This document shows, piece after piece, positions 32,861 to 41,892 of a stretch of DNA of 64,000 nucleotides (the stretch's first letter is position 1; every line of letters begins with the position of its first letter). This DNA comes from Ardenticatenaceae bacterium (lineage in GTDB: Bacteria; Chloroflexota; Anaerolineae; Promineifilales; Promineifilaceae), in contig JACKCD010000028.1 in the NCBI GenBank assembly GCA_020634215.1, forward strand, positions 1 to 64,000, in the 5' to 3' direction. Made by a program: the position numbers and the translations under genes. The notes below the pieces were generated by a model, which worked only from the letters and a program-made list of their open reading frames with translations, did no database searches and had not been told where the DNA came from.

Positions 32861-35008
32861 ATGAGCCAGAACAAACGCAGTATCCCAAAATCAAGCGTAT
32901 CAGGAATGCTTGTGGCATTGGCGTTGTTGCTATTAACGGCCGTTTCGCAACAAAGACCAGCCCATGTCGCCGCACAAAGCATCATCGTGCAGGGTCGCAG
33001 CCTGGATGAGGTTATCGCGGCCGTAGAAAGCGTTGGGGGAACTGTCACCCATAAGCTAGACATTATTGATGGGGTTGGGGCACTGCTAACACCAAAGCAA
33101 CAACAGCTTCTAAAAAACAATCGCAGCATTTCGCATTTGGCCGAAAATTATCGCGTGCAGTCTACCGCAGGCAACACATCCCAAAGCGCTTCGTCCTCAC
33201 TGGCAACCGTGCGCGATGAGTTTAGCGAGGCGAGTTTTTCCTTAAACGCTGGCACGGAAAATTGGAAAAACAGTTGGAACGAAAAGGATGCGGCGGGAAG
33301 TGGGCCAACAGCGGGGGATATTCAAGTGACAAACGGCCGTTTGCGCCTTCATGGCAACAGCAGCAGCACCGTCACTATCGGCCGTTCTGTCAGCATGTCT
33401 GGCAACATTACCATCGCCAACCTCACCTTTGATTATCAAACATCTGGCACTGTTGATGCCCTTGATACTATCACTGTCGAAGTTTCTAAATATGGTACCA
33501 GCTATATTCCCTTAGAAACTATCACAAATCTCACCGGGGAAAGTAGTGGCAGCCGCAGCTATAGCATCCTCAGCTATACAACCAATTGGACGGCCGTTCG
33601 CTTCCGCGTTAGCAACGGCTATACGGAAGCTGACGAATTTTTCTACGTTGACAACGTACAAATCGAATATGATCTCTATCGTCCCCACACCAATTACCCC
33701 ACCTTAATTGGGGCAACCAATCTACATAATGAAGGCATCAACGGCGCTGATGTAACCGTAGCAGTTGTGGATACAGGCATTGCCGACAGCTTTGTTTTTT
33801 CCCGCCGCCCAGACTGGAAGGATCGCCACCTGGCAACCTATGATGCTATTCAGGATAAACAGCTAACCTGGTGGGAAAATGATGACCGAAGTGGTCACGG
33901 AAGCCATGTCACCAGCATCATTTCTAACCCCATCACCAGCAGCCTGGAAGAAAAATTCAACGGCATTGCCCCTTATGCCAATCTGGTCATTGTCAAAGCC
34001 TTTGGTGCCAACGGTGGCGGCACTTACCTTGACGTGATTCGCGGGCTGGACTGGATCGTCAACCACAAAGATGAATACAACATTCGTGTTCTCAACCTGT
34101 CGTTTAGCAGCGAGCCAAAATCATATTATTGGGATGACCCGCTAAACCAGGCCGTTATGCGTGCCTGGGAAGCAGGGATTGTGGTTGTGGCGGCTGCAGG
34201 CAACACCGGCCCAGACCCTATGACCATCGGCGTGCCGGGTAATGTACCCTACATCATTACCGTCGGTGCAATGAGTGACAACTATACACCCCTAGATGGC
34301 AGCGATGATATGTTGGCCTCTTTCTCTTCTACTGGTCCAACTGTAGAAGGGTTTGTAAAGCCGGATTTAGTGGCACCCGGTGGGCATATTTTGGCAATGA
34401 TGGAGGCGGACTCGCAAATTGCCGTCGCCCACCCTGAATACCACGACACGCGCAGCTATTTCACCATGTCGGGTACATCACAAGCAACGGCCGTTGTTTC
34501 CGGTGCTGCGGCTCTCATGCTGCAAGCCGACCCCAAGCTCACGCCCGAACAGGTCAAATCCCGGCTAATGGCTTCGGCGCATCCGGCCACGGATGAAAGC
34601 GGCAATCTCGCCTATAGTATCTTCCAGCAGGGAGCAGGGATGGTAAACGTCTATGATGCTGTGCACTTTGCCGAAAACCAGGTCATGGCGAATCAGGGGC
34701 TTAATGTTGCCGCCGATTTAGCTGGCACCGCCCATTTTGGCGGTCGCGCCAACCAAGATGAGGCCGGCAACTACTACATCATGGATGGTGATGGCAATGC
34801 AGTTGATGGCTACTTCTGGAACGGTGGCTACTTCTGGAACGGCGGCTATTTCTGGAACGGCGGCTACTTCTGGAACGGCGGCTACTTCTGGAATGGCGGC
34901 TACTTCTGGAACGGCGGCTACTTCTGGAACGGTAGTTATAATTGGAATGCAAACACCGTATGGAACAGCCAAAGCAGTTCCATTGGTGCGTGGGTACCAC
35001 AAGAATAA
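32861..35008 (+). CDS. Secreted subtilisin-like serine protease (S8) with YFWNGG tandem repeats
   Basis: 715 aa. A signal peptide (Lys/Arg-rich start, then Leu-Val-Ala-Leu-Ala-Leu-Leu-Leu-Leu) is followed by an I9-like propeptide and a jelly-roll-type insert (~residues 120-270). The catalytic triad is Asp (Val-Val-Asp-Thr-Gly-Ile), His (Gly-His-Gly-Ser-His-Val-Thr) and Ser (Gly-Thr-Ser-Gln-Ala-Thr). After the protease domain, residues about 650-700 carry seven perfect copies of Gly-Tyr-Phe-Trp-Asn-Gly plus one or two degenerate ones. The 18-bp repeat units are nearly identical in DNA. The aromatic repeats may bind carbohydrate or form a rigid surface stalk; that is inference. Confidence 0.92.
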   Translation: MSQNKRSIPKSSVSGMLVALALLLLTAVSQQRPAHVAAQSIIVQGRSLDEVIAAVESVGGTVTHKLDIIDGVGALLTPKQQQLLKNNRSISHLAENYRVQSTAGNTSQSASSSLATVRDEFSEASFSLNAGTENWKNSWNEKDAAGSGPTAGDIQVTNGRLRLHGNSSSTVTIGRSVSMSGNITIANLTFDYQTSGTVDALDTITVEVSKYGTSYIPLETITNLTGESSGSRSYSILSYTTNWTAVRFRVSNGYTEADEFFYVDNVQIEYDLYRPHTNYPTLIGATNLHNEGINGADVTVAVVDTGIADSFVFSRRPDWKDRHLATYDAIQDKQLTWWENDDRSGHGSHVTSIISNPITSSLEEKFNGIAPYANLVIVKAFGANGGGTYLDVIRGLDWIVNHKDEYNIRVLNLSFSSEPKSYYWDDPLNQAVMRAWEAGIVVVAAAGNTGPDPMTIGVPGNVPYIITVGAMSDNYTPLDGSDDMLASFSSTGPTVEGFVKPDLVAPGGHILAMMEADSQIAVAHPEYHDTRSYFTMSGTSQATAVVSGAAALMLQADPKLTPEQVKSRLMASAHPATDESGNLAYSIFQQGAGMVNVYDAVHFAENQVMANQGLNVAADLAGTAHFGGRANQDEAGNYYIMDGDGNAVDGYFWNGGYFWNGGYFWNGGYFWNGGYFWNGGYFWNGGYFWNGSYNWNANTVWNSQSSSIGAWVPQE
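34809..34934 (+). repeat. 18-bp tandem repeat, seven perfect-length copies
   Basis: GGCTACTTCTGGAACGG(T/C) repeats seven times in frame with only silent changes (TAT for TAC, AAT for AAC). It encodes the Gly-Tyr-Phe-Trp-Asn-Gly units near the C-terminus of the subtilase. Near-identity at DNA level points to recent expansion by slippage. Confidence 0.95.
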
Positions 35009-35030
35009 GGGCTTTTTGCCCAACTGCATC

Positions 35031-35067
35031 AAAAAGGCAGGTTCATCTATTGATCCCTGCCTTTTTC
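35031..35067 (+). terminator. Rho-independent terminator after the subtilase
   Basis: AAAAAGGCAGG pairs with CCTGCCTTTTT around a 14-nt loop, and the right arm ends in a T-run. It begins 22 bp after the stop codon. Confidence 0.88.
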
Positions 35068-35132
35068 TCTTTATACTTGGGCTGGAGGGTATTGATGCAA
35101 TAAGCTGCACCACATTCTAGAAGTATCAACCT

Positions 35133-36659
35133 ATGAAAAACTCTTTTTTCACACCCTACAAAGTATATCTCTTTATCATCAGCCTGATAGGGGTGCTCAT
35201 CGTTGGGTGGAGCACTTTCAAAATACCTACCTATTTACCTTTTGTGCTTTTTGCTGCCTTGCTACTGTTAGCAATTTTTGCTGAAATCACCACAACCTCT
35301 GTTCAGCTTTCGCAAGAGTCTGGCATAACGTTTGATGTTGGCACGTCGGTTGGCATGACAGCAATTGCCTTGTTTTCACCAACAGCAGGGGTTTTTATTA
35401 CGGCAGCAGCCAATGCCAGCCTGTGGCTGGTAAAGCCTAGTAAACGGGGCACCTGGAAAAAGAGCCTTTCACAACTTTTGTTTAACAATGGAATGCACGC
35501 TATTGCCATTTTAGGGGCGGGCTATTTTTTTATTTGGTTCCAAAGTTTATGGGGTGAGTTAACGGTTGCCAAGTACATTCTGTCGTTTTTATTAACGGCC
35601 GTTTGCTACGATCAGCTCAACCTGTGGTTACTGCTTATTATTCTGCGCCTACAGCATGGCAAAAACTTTAGCACCATTGCCATGTGGAAAGACAATTTGT
35701 GGGCCATGCCCATCAACATTGTCGTTCTCACAAGCGGTGGTATGCTTCTCACCTACGCCGCTCAACAATACAACCTTATTGGCATCGTCATCTTCTTCCT
35801 CCCTGTCTTGCTAACCGCGTACGCCTTTCGTCTCTATGTGCGCCAAATGCGCTCGCATATGGATAATCTGGAAAGCATTGTTGCCGAGCGTACTCAGGAA
35901 CTGGCAGCCCGTACCCAAGAGCTTGAATCGGTTAATCGTGACAAAGATGCCTTTTTAGCCGTGCTAACCCACGACATGAAAACCCCCCTCAACAGTATTG
36001 GCCTCTATGCCGAACTGCTTGAACAACGCCCTGCAATTCTGGAAGCCAAGCCACACATTCCCCGCTCGATTCGACGCAACCAACAAACGTTACTCAATAT
36101 TGTCAACAACATCCTGGATTTAGAGAAGCTGCAAGCCGGGAGAGCCATGCCGCTAGACAAACAGACTTTTGATTTGCAAATGTTGACTGAGTATCTGGTT
36201 GAATCTATTCACCCCCAAGCCCAAGAGAAGAATATTACGCTGAGCTATAAACCTCGAATAACGGCCGTTATGCTGGAAGCCGACCAACAGCAAATTGAGC
36301 GGGCACTTGTCAACCTCGTCTCCAACGCCATCAAATACACGCCAGAAGGTGGCAAAGTCAACATTGAAATGAGCGAGGAAGCAGGAACGGCCGTTGTCAA
36401 AGTATGCGACAATGGCTACGGCATCCCACAAGAAGAACTCCCCTACATCTTTGAGCGGTACCGGCGCGTCGGCAAACACAAACACCTAGCCAGCGGCACA
36501 GGCTTGGGCCTTGCTGTCGCCAAAGCAATCATTGAAGCACACAATGGACACGTTACCGCCACCAGCGAAGAAGGCACAGGCAGCACATTCATTTTACAGC
36601 TTCCACTCCTCCAATACACAGAGCCTTCTCCTCTTTATCAGGAACATAGCCCAACATGA
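35133..36659 (+). CDS. Membrane sensor histidine kinase
   Basis: 508 aa. About seven transmembrane helices fill residues 10-230, resembling a MASE-type sensor. A short coiled coil (Glu-Arg-Thr-Gln-Glu-Leu-Ala-Ala-Arg) leads to the HisKA His in Thr-His-Asp-Met-Lys-Thr-Pro-Leu-Asn near residue 280. The ATPase follows: N-box Asn-Leu-Val-Ser-Asn-Ala-Ile-Lys-Tyr, G1 Asp-Asn-Gly-Tyr-Gly-Ile-Pro, F-box Phe-Glu-Arg-Tyr, and G2 Gly-Thr-Gly-Leu-Gly-Leu. It overlaps the next gene by 4 bp (ATGA), so the signalling genes form one operon. The stimulus is unknown. Confidence 0.92.
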   Translation: MKNSFFTPYKVYLFIISLIGVLIVGWSTFKIPTYLPFVLFAALLLLAIFAEITTTSVQLSQESGITFDVGTSVGMTAIALFSPTAGVFITAAANASLWLVKPSKRGTWKKSLSQLLFNNGMHAIAILGAGYFFIWFQSLWGELTVAKYILSFLLTAVCYDQLNLWLLLIILRLQHGKNFSTIAMWKDNLWAMPINIVVLTSGGMLLTYAAQQYNLIGIVIFFLPVLLTAYAFRLYVRQMRSHMDNLESIVAERTQELAARTQELESVNRDKDAFLAVLTHDMKTPLNSIGLYAELLEQRPAILEAKPHIPRSIRRNQQTLLNIVNNILDLEKLQAGRAMPLDKQTFDLQMLTEYLVESIHPQAQEKNITLSYKPRITAVMLEADQQQIERALVNLVSNAIKYTPEGGKVNIEMSEEAGTAVVKVCDNGYGIPQEELPYIFERYRRVGKHKHLASGTGLGLAVAKAIIEAHNGHVTATSEEGTGSTFILQLPLLQYTEPSPLYQEHSPT

Positions 36660-37840
36660 GCGATCTGGTCAAAAAAGAGCACACCATTCTTATCGTAGAC
36701 GACACGCCAGCCAACTTGCGTCTCTTAATGACCTATCTTCAGCGGCCTGGCTTCAATATTCTCAGTGCCCGCAACGGACAAAGCGGCTTGCAACGAGCCC
36801 AATATGGGCAACCCGACCTCATCCTGCTGGATGTGCTAATGCCTGGCATGGACGGATTTGAAACATGCCGCCAGCTAAAAGCAAATCCGCAAACAGCCAA
36901 CATCCCCGTCATCTTTATGACGGCTTTATCAGACAAAGAATACATCGTTCAAGGTTTTCAAGCCGGAGCCGTAGACTACATCACCAAACCTATTCAAGTA
37001 GATGAACTATGGGCACGAGTAACAACCCATTTACGCATTCACGACCTGACGCAGCACCTAGAGCAAGAAATCGTTGCCCGCACCGGAGAGCTGGAAGCAT
37101 CGCTCACCCGCGAAAAACTGCTAGCGGCCGAGCTACGGGCAGCACTAGAGCAGCAACGCGAATTAGATACGATCAAAACACAGGTCATCAATGTTGTCTC
37201 GCATGAATTCAGAACGCCGCTCAACATCATTTCTGGTTCACTGGCACTTCTCCGCGAACATCTAAACACCCTCACTCTACAGCACCGCAATACCATCTTT
37301 GCCCGCGTTGACCAATCCATTCTCTATTTAACCGAACTCCTGAACGATGCGTTTTTTGTCAACACCTCCCACGGCCAGAATATTGTTGTGCAGCCGGCAC
37401 CCGTTGTTTTGCCAACATTAATCCAAAAATTGCTGCAAGAACTACGCTACCAGCACAACAACCGTGAAATCATCAGCCATTTTCACAACCTGGAAACACC
37501 AATAATGGTTGACCCCAAGCTTTTGCGGCATATCCTAGCTAACCTCCTATCCAATGCCCTCAAGTTTTCCGCACCACCCGACCCTATTCACCTGTCAGCG
37601 TGCTTAGAAAGCCAGCTTGTAACGATCTCAATCCAAGATAAAGGGTTGGGTATACCCAAGGAAGATATTTCCCATGTTTTTGACCTTTTTTACAGAGGCA
37701 GCAATGTGGAAACAATACGCGGGTTGGGCTTAGGGCTAGCCATTACAAAAAGGCTAGTTGAAGCAATGGAAGGCAAAATTTTCGCCGATTATTCCGATAG
37801 CCAAATGGGCAGCAAATTTGTTGTCAAAATACCGGTATAA
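36656..37840 (+). CDS. Response regulator receiver-histidine kinase hybrid
   Basis: 394 aa. An N-terminal REC domain (phospho-acceptor Asp in Leu-Leu-Asp-Val-Leu-Met-Pro-Gly near residue 60, Lys in Ile-Thr-Lys-Pro near 110) is joined by a coiled coil to HisKA (Ser-His-Glu-Phe-Arg-Thr-Pro-Leu-Asn) and HATPase_c (Asp-Lys-Gly-Leu-Gly-Ile-Pro; Gly-Leu-Gly-Leu-Gly-Leu-Ala). The REC-then-kinase order is inverted compared with classical hybrids, so phosphate may flow from the upstream kinase into REC to control this kinase. There is no membrane segment; it is cytoplasmic. Confidence 0.92.
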   Translation: MSDLVKKEHTILIVDDTPANLRLLMTYLQRPGFNILSARNGQSGLQRAQYGQPDLILLDVLMPGMDGFETCRQLKANPQTANIPVIFMTALSDKEYIVQGFQAGAVDYITKPIQVDELWARVTTHLRIHDLTQHLEQEIVARTGELEASLTREKLLAAELRAALEQQRELDTIKTQVINVVSHEFRTPLNIISGSLALLREHLNTLTLQHRNTIFARVDQSILYLTELLNDAFFVNTSHGQNIVVQPAPVVLPTLIQKLLQELRYQHNNREIISHFHNLETPIMVDPKLLRHILANLLSNALKFSAPPDPIHLSACLESQLVTISIQDKGLGIPKEDISHVFDLFYRGSNVETIRGLGLGLAITKRLVEAMEGKIFADYSDSQMGSKFVVKIPV

Positions 37841-37866
37841 TTGGTTCCGAGGATTTGTTATAAAAT

Positions 37867-38274
37867 ATGATACGCATGAGCGAAACTGTGCAAACTCAAC
37901 ATTCGTCTGGATATACCCCACTGATTCTCATTGTGGAGGACAATGAGCTGAATCGTGATACACTGCGCGATATTCTTGAGTTTGAAAATTATCGGGTCTC
38001 TATTGCCCAAAATGGACAAGAGGCTATCTGGAAGACAAATGAGGAAATGCCCAATCTTATTTTGATGGATATTCAAATGCCGATCATGAATGGGTTGGAG
38101 GCAACGCAATCTATTCGGGAAAACCCCAGAACAGCCGAAATTCCGATTATTGTGCTAACAGGGTTAGCTATGCAGTGGGATCGAGAACGCTGCTTGGCAA
38201 TGGGTGCCAATGCGTATTTAACAAAACCAATTAGCTACCAAACGCTGATTGAGAAAATAAGCAGCTTTTTGTAA
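37867..38274 (+). CDS. Single-domain response regulator
   Basis: 135 aa, a REC domain only. Acidic pocket Glu-Asp-Asn near residue 23, phospho-acceptor Asp in Leu-Met-Asp-Ile-Gln-Met-Pro near residue 68, Thr in Val-Leu-Thr-Gly and Lys in Thr-Lys-Pro-Ile near 121. There is no output domain, as in CheY/DivK-type shuttles. It starts 26 bp after the hybrid kinase and likely completes a three-step relay with the two kinases upstream. The second ATG at 37876 is an alternative start. Confidence 0.9.
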   Translation: MIRMSETVQTQHSSGYTPLILIVEDNELNRDTLRDILEFENYRVSIAQNGQEAIWKTNEEMPNLILMDIQMPIMNGLEATQSIRENPRTAEIPIIVLTGLAMQWDRERCLAMGANAYLTKPISYQTLIEKISSFL

Positions 38275-38279
38275 ACGGC

Positions 38280-39053
38280 CTACTCATCAACGGCCATTCT
38301 TGCTTCAAACTGACGGTAGCCAATCCGTGCCAGCAGAATACTCAGGACATATAGCACCAGCAGTGGTGCCATCGTCAACAGCATCGTCACCGGGTCAATA
38401 GATGGCGTGATCACTGCTGCTAACACCGAAACAGCTACCACAGCAATCCGCCACTGCTCCCGCAGTGCTTGCGATGTTACCAGCCCTACGCGAGCGATAA
38501 AATAAACAACAACCGGTAATTCAAAGCTCACCCCAAGCCAAAACAACATCCGCGTCAAAAAGCCAATGTATTCCTGCCCCGTCCAATCTGTTTTGAAAAT
38601 ATCGGGCAAGAAGCCAGCCAGAAAGAAGATGGCTGCCGGAGCCAAAATAAACCAGGCAAACGCAATGCCCAGTAAAAACAACACCAAGGCACTAGGCACA
38701 AAGACGTAGACGTAACGACGCTCTTCTTTCGTCAACCCCGGCGAAATAAATAGCCAGAGCTGATACAAAATCATTGGCATCGACAAAATGGCACCCGCCA
38801 TCAGCGAAACCTTAAAAAAGGTCTCAATTCCTTCTGTAGGGCGCAGCGTTTGTAGCTGAGCACTCGCCTGAATCGCATTGTTATAGGGAGACAGCAAAAA
38901 GTCGAGTAGGGGTTCGGCAAAAATAAAGCTGATGACGGTCATCAGCAAAATGGAAGCAAACGCCCACGTCAGGCGAATACGTAGCTCATTTAAATGACCC
39001 AAGAGGGTCATTTGCTCTTCGGTAAACTGAGTTTCAGACGAAACGTCGGTCAT
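38280..39053 (-). CDS. tatC: Twin-arginine translocase subunit TatC
   Basis: 257 aa with six hydrophobic helices. The N-terminal signature His-Leu-Asn-Glu-Leu-Arg-Ile-Arg-Leu holds the conserved Glu and Arg that recognise the twin-arginine signal. The cytoplasmic membrane core subunit exports folded proteins. It lies 3 bp after tatB in the order tatA-tatB-tatC on the minus strand. Confidence 0.95.
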   Translation of the reverse strand: MTDVSSETQFTEEQMTLLGHLNELRIRLTWAFASILLMTVISFIFAEPLLDFLLSPYNNAIQASAQLQTLRPTEGIETFFKVSLMAGAILSMPMILYQLWLFISPGLTKEERRYVYVFVPSALVLFLLGIAFAWFILAPAAIFFLAGFLPDIFKTDWTGQEYIGFLTRMLFWLGVSFELPVVVYFIARVGLVTSQALREQWRIAVVAVSVLAAVITPSIDPVTMLLTMAPLLVLYVLSILLARIGYRQFEARMAVDE

Positions 39054-39056
39054 GGG

Positions 39057-39509
39057 CTACGCCTCGGGATCACCTGGTACGTTTACTGGTTTAGGAAGTG
39101 ACAGGGTGGATGGTTTGGCAGGCTCCGGTGAGGGGGACGCTTTGCCATTGCTAGAGCCAAGCGTCGGCGGCTGAATAGAGCGATTTAATAGTTCTTGACT
39201 TTCGCCAAGTACTTTTCTGGTGTCATTGACGGGACTCTTAATCGTTTCAGTTAACTCCGACCGCAGTTCGTTCACTTGGCGACGCAAATCTTGCATCTCT
39301 GCCATTGCCTCACGAAAAGCACCGTCGTCGGCTCCATCAATTTCGGCCGTCAATTGCCGCACAAATCCACGCGAAATTGCCTGTAGCTGGGCTGTTGTTT
39401 TACCTAGCCAGCGAGCGGTACGGGCAATGCGTTCTGGCCCCATCACAATCCCTGCGATGAGCATGATCAGAATAAATTCTGGGAGACCTACCCCAAAAAC
39501 ACTGTCCAT
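39057..39509 (-). CDS. tatB: Tat translocase TatB-type subunit
   Basis: 150 aa. It has an N-terminal membrane helix (Leu-Pro-Glu-Phe-Ile-Leu-Ile-Met-Leu-Ile-Ala-Gly) preceded by the short periplasmic segment typical of TatB/TatA, then Gly-Pro-Glu-Arg-Ile-Ala-Arg, an amphipathic helix and a long charged coiled coil. The Glu in the membrane helix and the tail length favour TatB over TatA. The tail ends in a Pro/Ser-rich region. Confidence 0.88.
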   Translation of the reverse strand: MDSVFGVGLPEFILIMLIAGIVMGPERIARTARWLGKTTAQLQAISRGFVRQLTAEIDGADDGAFREAMAEMQDLRRQVNELRSELTETIKSPVNDTRKVLGESQELLNRSIQPPTLGSSNGKASPSPEPAKPSTLSLPKPVNVPGDPEA

Positions 39510-39546
39510 GTGATTACTTCAGGCCAAATAACGGCCGTTTTCCGCC

Positions 39547-39720
39547 TTACGCCTCTTTTTGCTCTTCCTTCAAATCTTCTTGCCCCTCACGCACGCCCTG
39601 GCGGAATGCCGAAATCCCCTTACCCAATTCGCTACCGATCTTGGTAATACGGCCAACGCCAAAGACAAGTAAAACAATGACCAAAACAATTAACAGTTCA
39701 GGAAGACCTATTGTACCCAT
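39547..39720 (-). CDS. tatA: Tat translocase TatA subunit
   Basis: 57 aa, a small gene between 39547 and 39720. It begins Met-Gly-Thr-Ile-Gly-Leu-Pro-Glu-Leu-Leu-Ile-Val-Leu with a single membrane helix, then the Phe-Gly hinge (Leu-Val-Phe-Gly-Val-Gly-Arg) and an amphipathic helix (Ile-Gly-Ser-Glu-Leu-Gly-Lys-Gly-Ile-Ser-Ala-Phe-Arg) ending in a charged tail. This is the complete TatA/E pattern. TatA forms the export pore with TatBC. GGAGAG precedes the ATG. It heads the tatABC operon. Confidence 0.93.
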   Translation of the reverse strand: MGTIGLPELLIVLVIVLLVFGVGRITKIGSELGKGISAFRQGVREGQEDLKEEQKEA

Positions 39721-39761
39721 GTTCTTCTCTCCAAAAATCTACAAATTTTAATCTTAAGACG

Positions 39762-39792
39762 ATTATAACAGATAATCCCCAATTTTCCGCAA
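39762..39792 (-). promoter_or_regulatory. Possible promoter of tatABC
   Basis: On the minus strand a perfect TATAAT is at 39767-39762, with TTGCGG about 19 nt upstream. The spacing is longer than ideal. It lies 40 bp before the tatA start codon. Confidence 0.45.
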
Positions 39793-39805
39793 AACTTGGT
39801 AGATT

Positions 39806-41530
39806 CTAACGCGAAACCGCATCGGTTGGGCAAGCAATCACCACGTTTTCATAAAGCATAAACCAATCGGCCAAGGTGTGGTACCGATCACGAGGCGTGC
39901 GAATTTGCCCAATATCCAGCTTTTCAACCTCGCTCCGCACGGCATAGGTATGAACATGCTGGTAAAGCGAGAAAGCGGGTAAATCATTGTCAAACAGGCG
40001 CAAGAAAGTGTCATAAAACGGCCGTCTTTCAGCCACACTCCAAAGCTGCCGCGCACTCTCCAGCGACTCACTGGCACGACGGTTGTTCCAGCCAGCATAG
40101 TTTTGCCCACGCACCATCGCCTCCTGACTCCAGAAATCATACAAGTCGGGGTCACCACCCAGCACCACATCAAACAAAGCCACATCAAAGGCTCGCTCAG
40201 CCAGCACCGACCGCAACGAGGCAACATCCGGCAAGAGTGTTAGCTCGACACCCACGCCAATCTCTGCCCATTGTCGCGCAACTTCGGCGGCAATAGGCTG
40301 TTGTTGCTCCAACGCAGCCAACCGTAATTGCAGCAGCGCACCCTCTTTTTGCCGAGGCCCGCCATCTGCTAACAAAACCCATCCCTGTATTTCAAGCTGG
40401 GAAACGGCCGTTTCCCGATCCCCATCTCCATACTGTGTCAGCAAATCTGGCTGATACGCCCAAGACGAGGGCAAATAAGGTCCTTCAAAGACAATCCCCT
40501 GCCCTTGCAGCACCCGATCCACCAGCAGATCGCGGTTCAGCCCCACCGCCAACGACCGCCGCATCTCCACCGTGTTCACTCCCCCTTGGGCGCTATTAGT
40601 CACATTAAACAGCAGCGTCGTATACCGCTCATCACGCGCCGTAAACAGTCGCGCTTGCGGCAGTGCCGCCATCTCCGGCAAGGCCGAATCGGGCAAATGG
40701 TTCACTGCTTGCAGCGTCCCGGCGGCAAAATCGGCCAACATAGTGGCCTCATCGGGGTAAAAGCGGTAATCAATGGCATCCAACTGCACCCCTTGCGGCC
40801 AAACGGCCGGGCTGGGCAACAGACGCAAACGGCCGTTTTCTCGCCAGGAAACCGTTTCATCCACGCGCAGCGGCCCCGTACCTACGGGCGCATTGTTAAA
40901 GGGGTGGTTTGGCAGAGAAACGGCCGTTACCCCTTGCAGCAAATGAGCGGGCAGCAGCCCCCGCGTTGTCGCCGCCAAAAACGGCGCATACGGCTCCGAC
41001 AGCACAAACTCCACCGTCATCGCGTCAATTTGGTTAATGGTCACCGACTGCCACAGCGTCTTCAAATCAGGCGAACCAGAAAATGCCTCATCCTGCATCA
41101 AGCTATAAGTATAAACCACATCAACGGCCGTTACCGGCTCCCCATCATGCCACTGCTTCCCCTCAAACAGCGCAAACCGTACCGTCCTGCCATCCTCGCC
41201 CACCACCCAACTGCCCAAATCCGGTACAAGCTGCCCCAATGCATCGTACCGCGTCAGCCCATCAAATAGCAGTGCCGAAATCTCGCGGTCAACTGGATTG
41301 CCATCGCTTAGCAACGGATTCAGATAACGAGGCACTCCCACAAACCCCTCTGCAAACACCCCACCCCGCACCGGTACCTGAGCCTGGCAAACGGCAGACC
41401 CCGGAGCCACCTCGCCTGGAACCACCGTGCCCGAAGCCACCTCCCTCGGCACGGTCAATGACAGCAGCGACAGCACCAGAGCAAAACCCAACACCGCCAG
41501 CAAAATCTGCCAACGAAGATTCACTTTCAT
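39806..41530 (-). CDS. ABC transporter substrate-binding protein, family 5 (peptide/nickel/oligopeptide type)
   Basis: 574 aa. The N-terminal hydrophobic segment (Leu-Ala-Val-Leu-Gly-Phe-Ala-Leu-Val-Leu) is an export signal or anchor. Gly-Val-Phe-Ala-Glu-Gly-Phe-Val-Gly-Val-Pro-Arg-Tyr-Leu-Asn-Pro-Leu is the family-5 entry motif, followed by Phe-Asp-Gly-Leu-Thr and Lys-Gln-Trp-His-Asp-Gly-Glu-Pro-Val-Thr-Ala-Asp-Val, which are strong SBP_bac_5 markers. It captures an extracellular peptide or other ligand. No permease or ATPase lies next to it, so it may pair with a transporter elsewhere or act as a receptor. Confidence 0.9.
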   Translation of the reverse strand: MKVNLRWQILLAVLGFALVLSLLSLTVPREVASGTVVPGEVAPGSAVCQAQVPVRGGVFAEGFVGVPRYLNPLLSDGNPVDREISALLFDGLTRYDALGQLVPDLGSWVVGEDGRTVRFALFEGKQWHDGEPVTAVDVVYTYSLMQDEAFSGSPDLKTLWQSVTINQIDAMTVEFVLSEPYAPFLAATTRGLLPAHLLQGVTAVSLPNHPFNNAPVGTGPLRVDETVSWRENGRLRLLPSPAVWPQGVQLDAIDYRFYPDEATMLADFAAGTLQAVNHLPDSALPEMAALPQARLFTARDERYTTLLFNVTNSAQGGVNTVEMRRSLAVGLNRDLLVDRVLQGQGIVFEGPYLPSSWAYQPDLLTQYGDGDRETAVSQLEIQGWVLLADGGPRQKEGALLQLRLAALEQQQPIAAEVARQWAEIGVGVELTLLPDVASLRSVLAERAFDVALFDVVLGGDPDLYDFWSQEAMVRGQNYAGWNNRRASESLESARQLWSVAERRPFYDTFLRLFDNDLPAFSLYQHVHTYAVRSEVEKLDIGQIRTPRDRYHTLADWFMLYENVVIACPTDAVSR

Positions 41531-41559
41531 ATAAAACGGTTAATCCCGATGATCAAACA

Positions 41560-41599
41560 AAGCCAGCAGCACCTCTTACAAGATGCTGCTGGCTTTGTC
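41560..41599. terminator. Strong hairpin between secG and the binding-protein gene
   Basis: CAAAGCCAGCAGCA (41560-41573) pairs perfectly with TGCTGCTGGCTTTG (41586-41599) across a 12-nt loop. Read on the minus strand (direction of secG) it is followed by TTTGATC, a weak T-tract. It is probably the secG terminator. Confidence 0.75.
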
Positions 41600-41640
41600 C
41601 CCGACAAAAGCAAACGGCTGCCTTTGCCCAGCGTATTCAA

Positions 41641-41892
41641 CTAAACAACCTGCCCCCAAGCCAAAAACGCCATCAATGTGACAATAAAGAAAATAATTCC
41701 GGTAGCAATCGTAATGCGGTGCAGCGTTGCTTCCACCCCACGCCGCGTACGGAAACTACCGCTTTCACCACTGCCACCCAAAAAGCCACCCAAATCGGCT
41801 CCCTTGGTTTGGATCAACACCAGAATCGTCAATGTAATTCCCAAAATAATCTCAGCTACACTTAGGTACGGAGCCCACGGTTGAAAGTTCAT
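41641..41892 (-). CDS. secG: Preprotein translocase subunit SecG
   Basis: 83 aa. Two membrane helices, with the conserved loop Val-Leu-Ile-Gln-Thr-Lys-Gly-Ala-Asp-Leu-Gly-Gly-Phe-Leu-Gly-Gly between them and a positively charged segment (Thr-Arg-Arg-Gly-Val-Glu) before helix two. The gene product joins SecYE in the cytoplasmic membrane and aids SecA cycling. It is monocistronic, with a clear hairpin downstream. Confidence 0.92.
   Translation of the reverse strand: MNFQPWAPYLSVAEIILGITLTILVLIQTKGADLGGFLGGSGESGSFRTRRGVEATLHRITIATGIIFFIVTLMAFLAWGQVV

Noticed and set aside
34809..34934. YFWNGG repeats as a CRISPR or satellite array
   Set aside because: Copies abut without spacers and stay in frame inside a protease gene.
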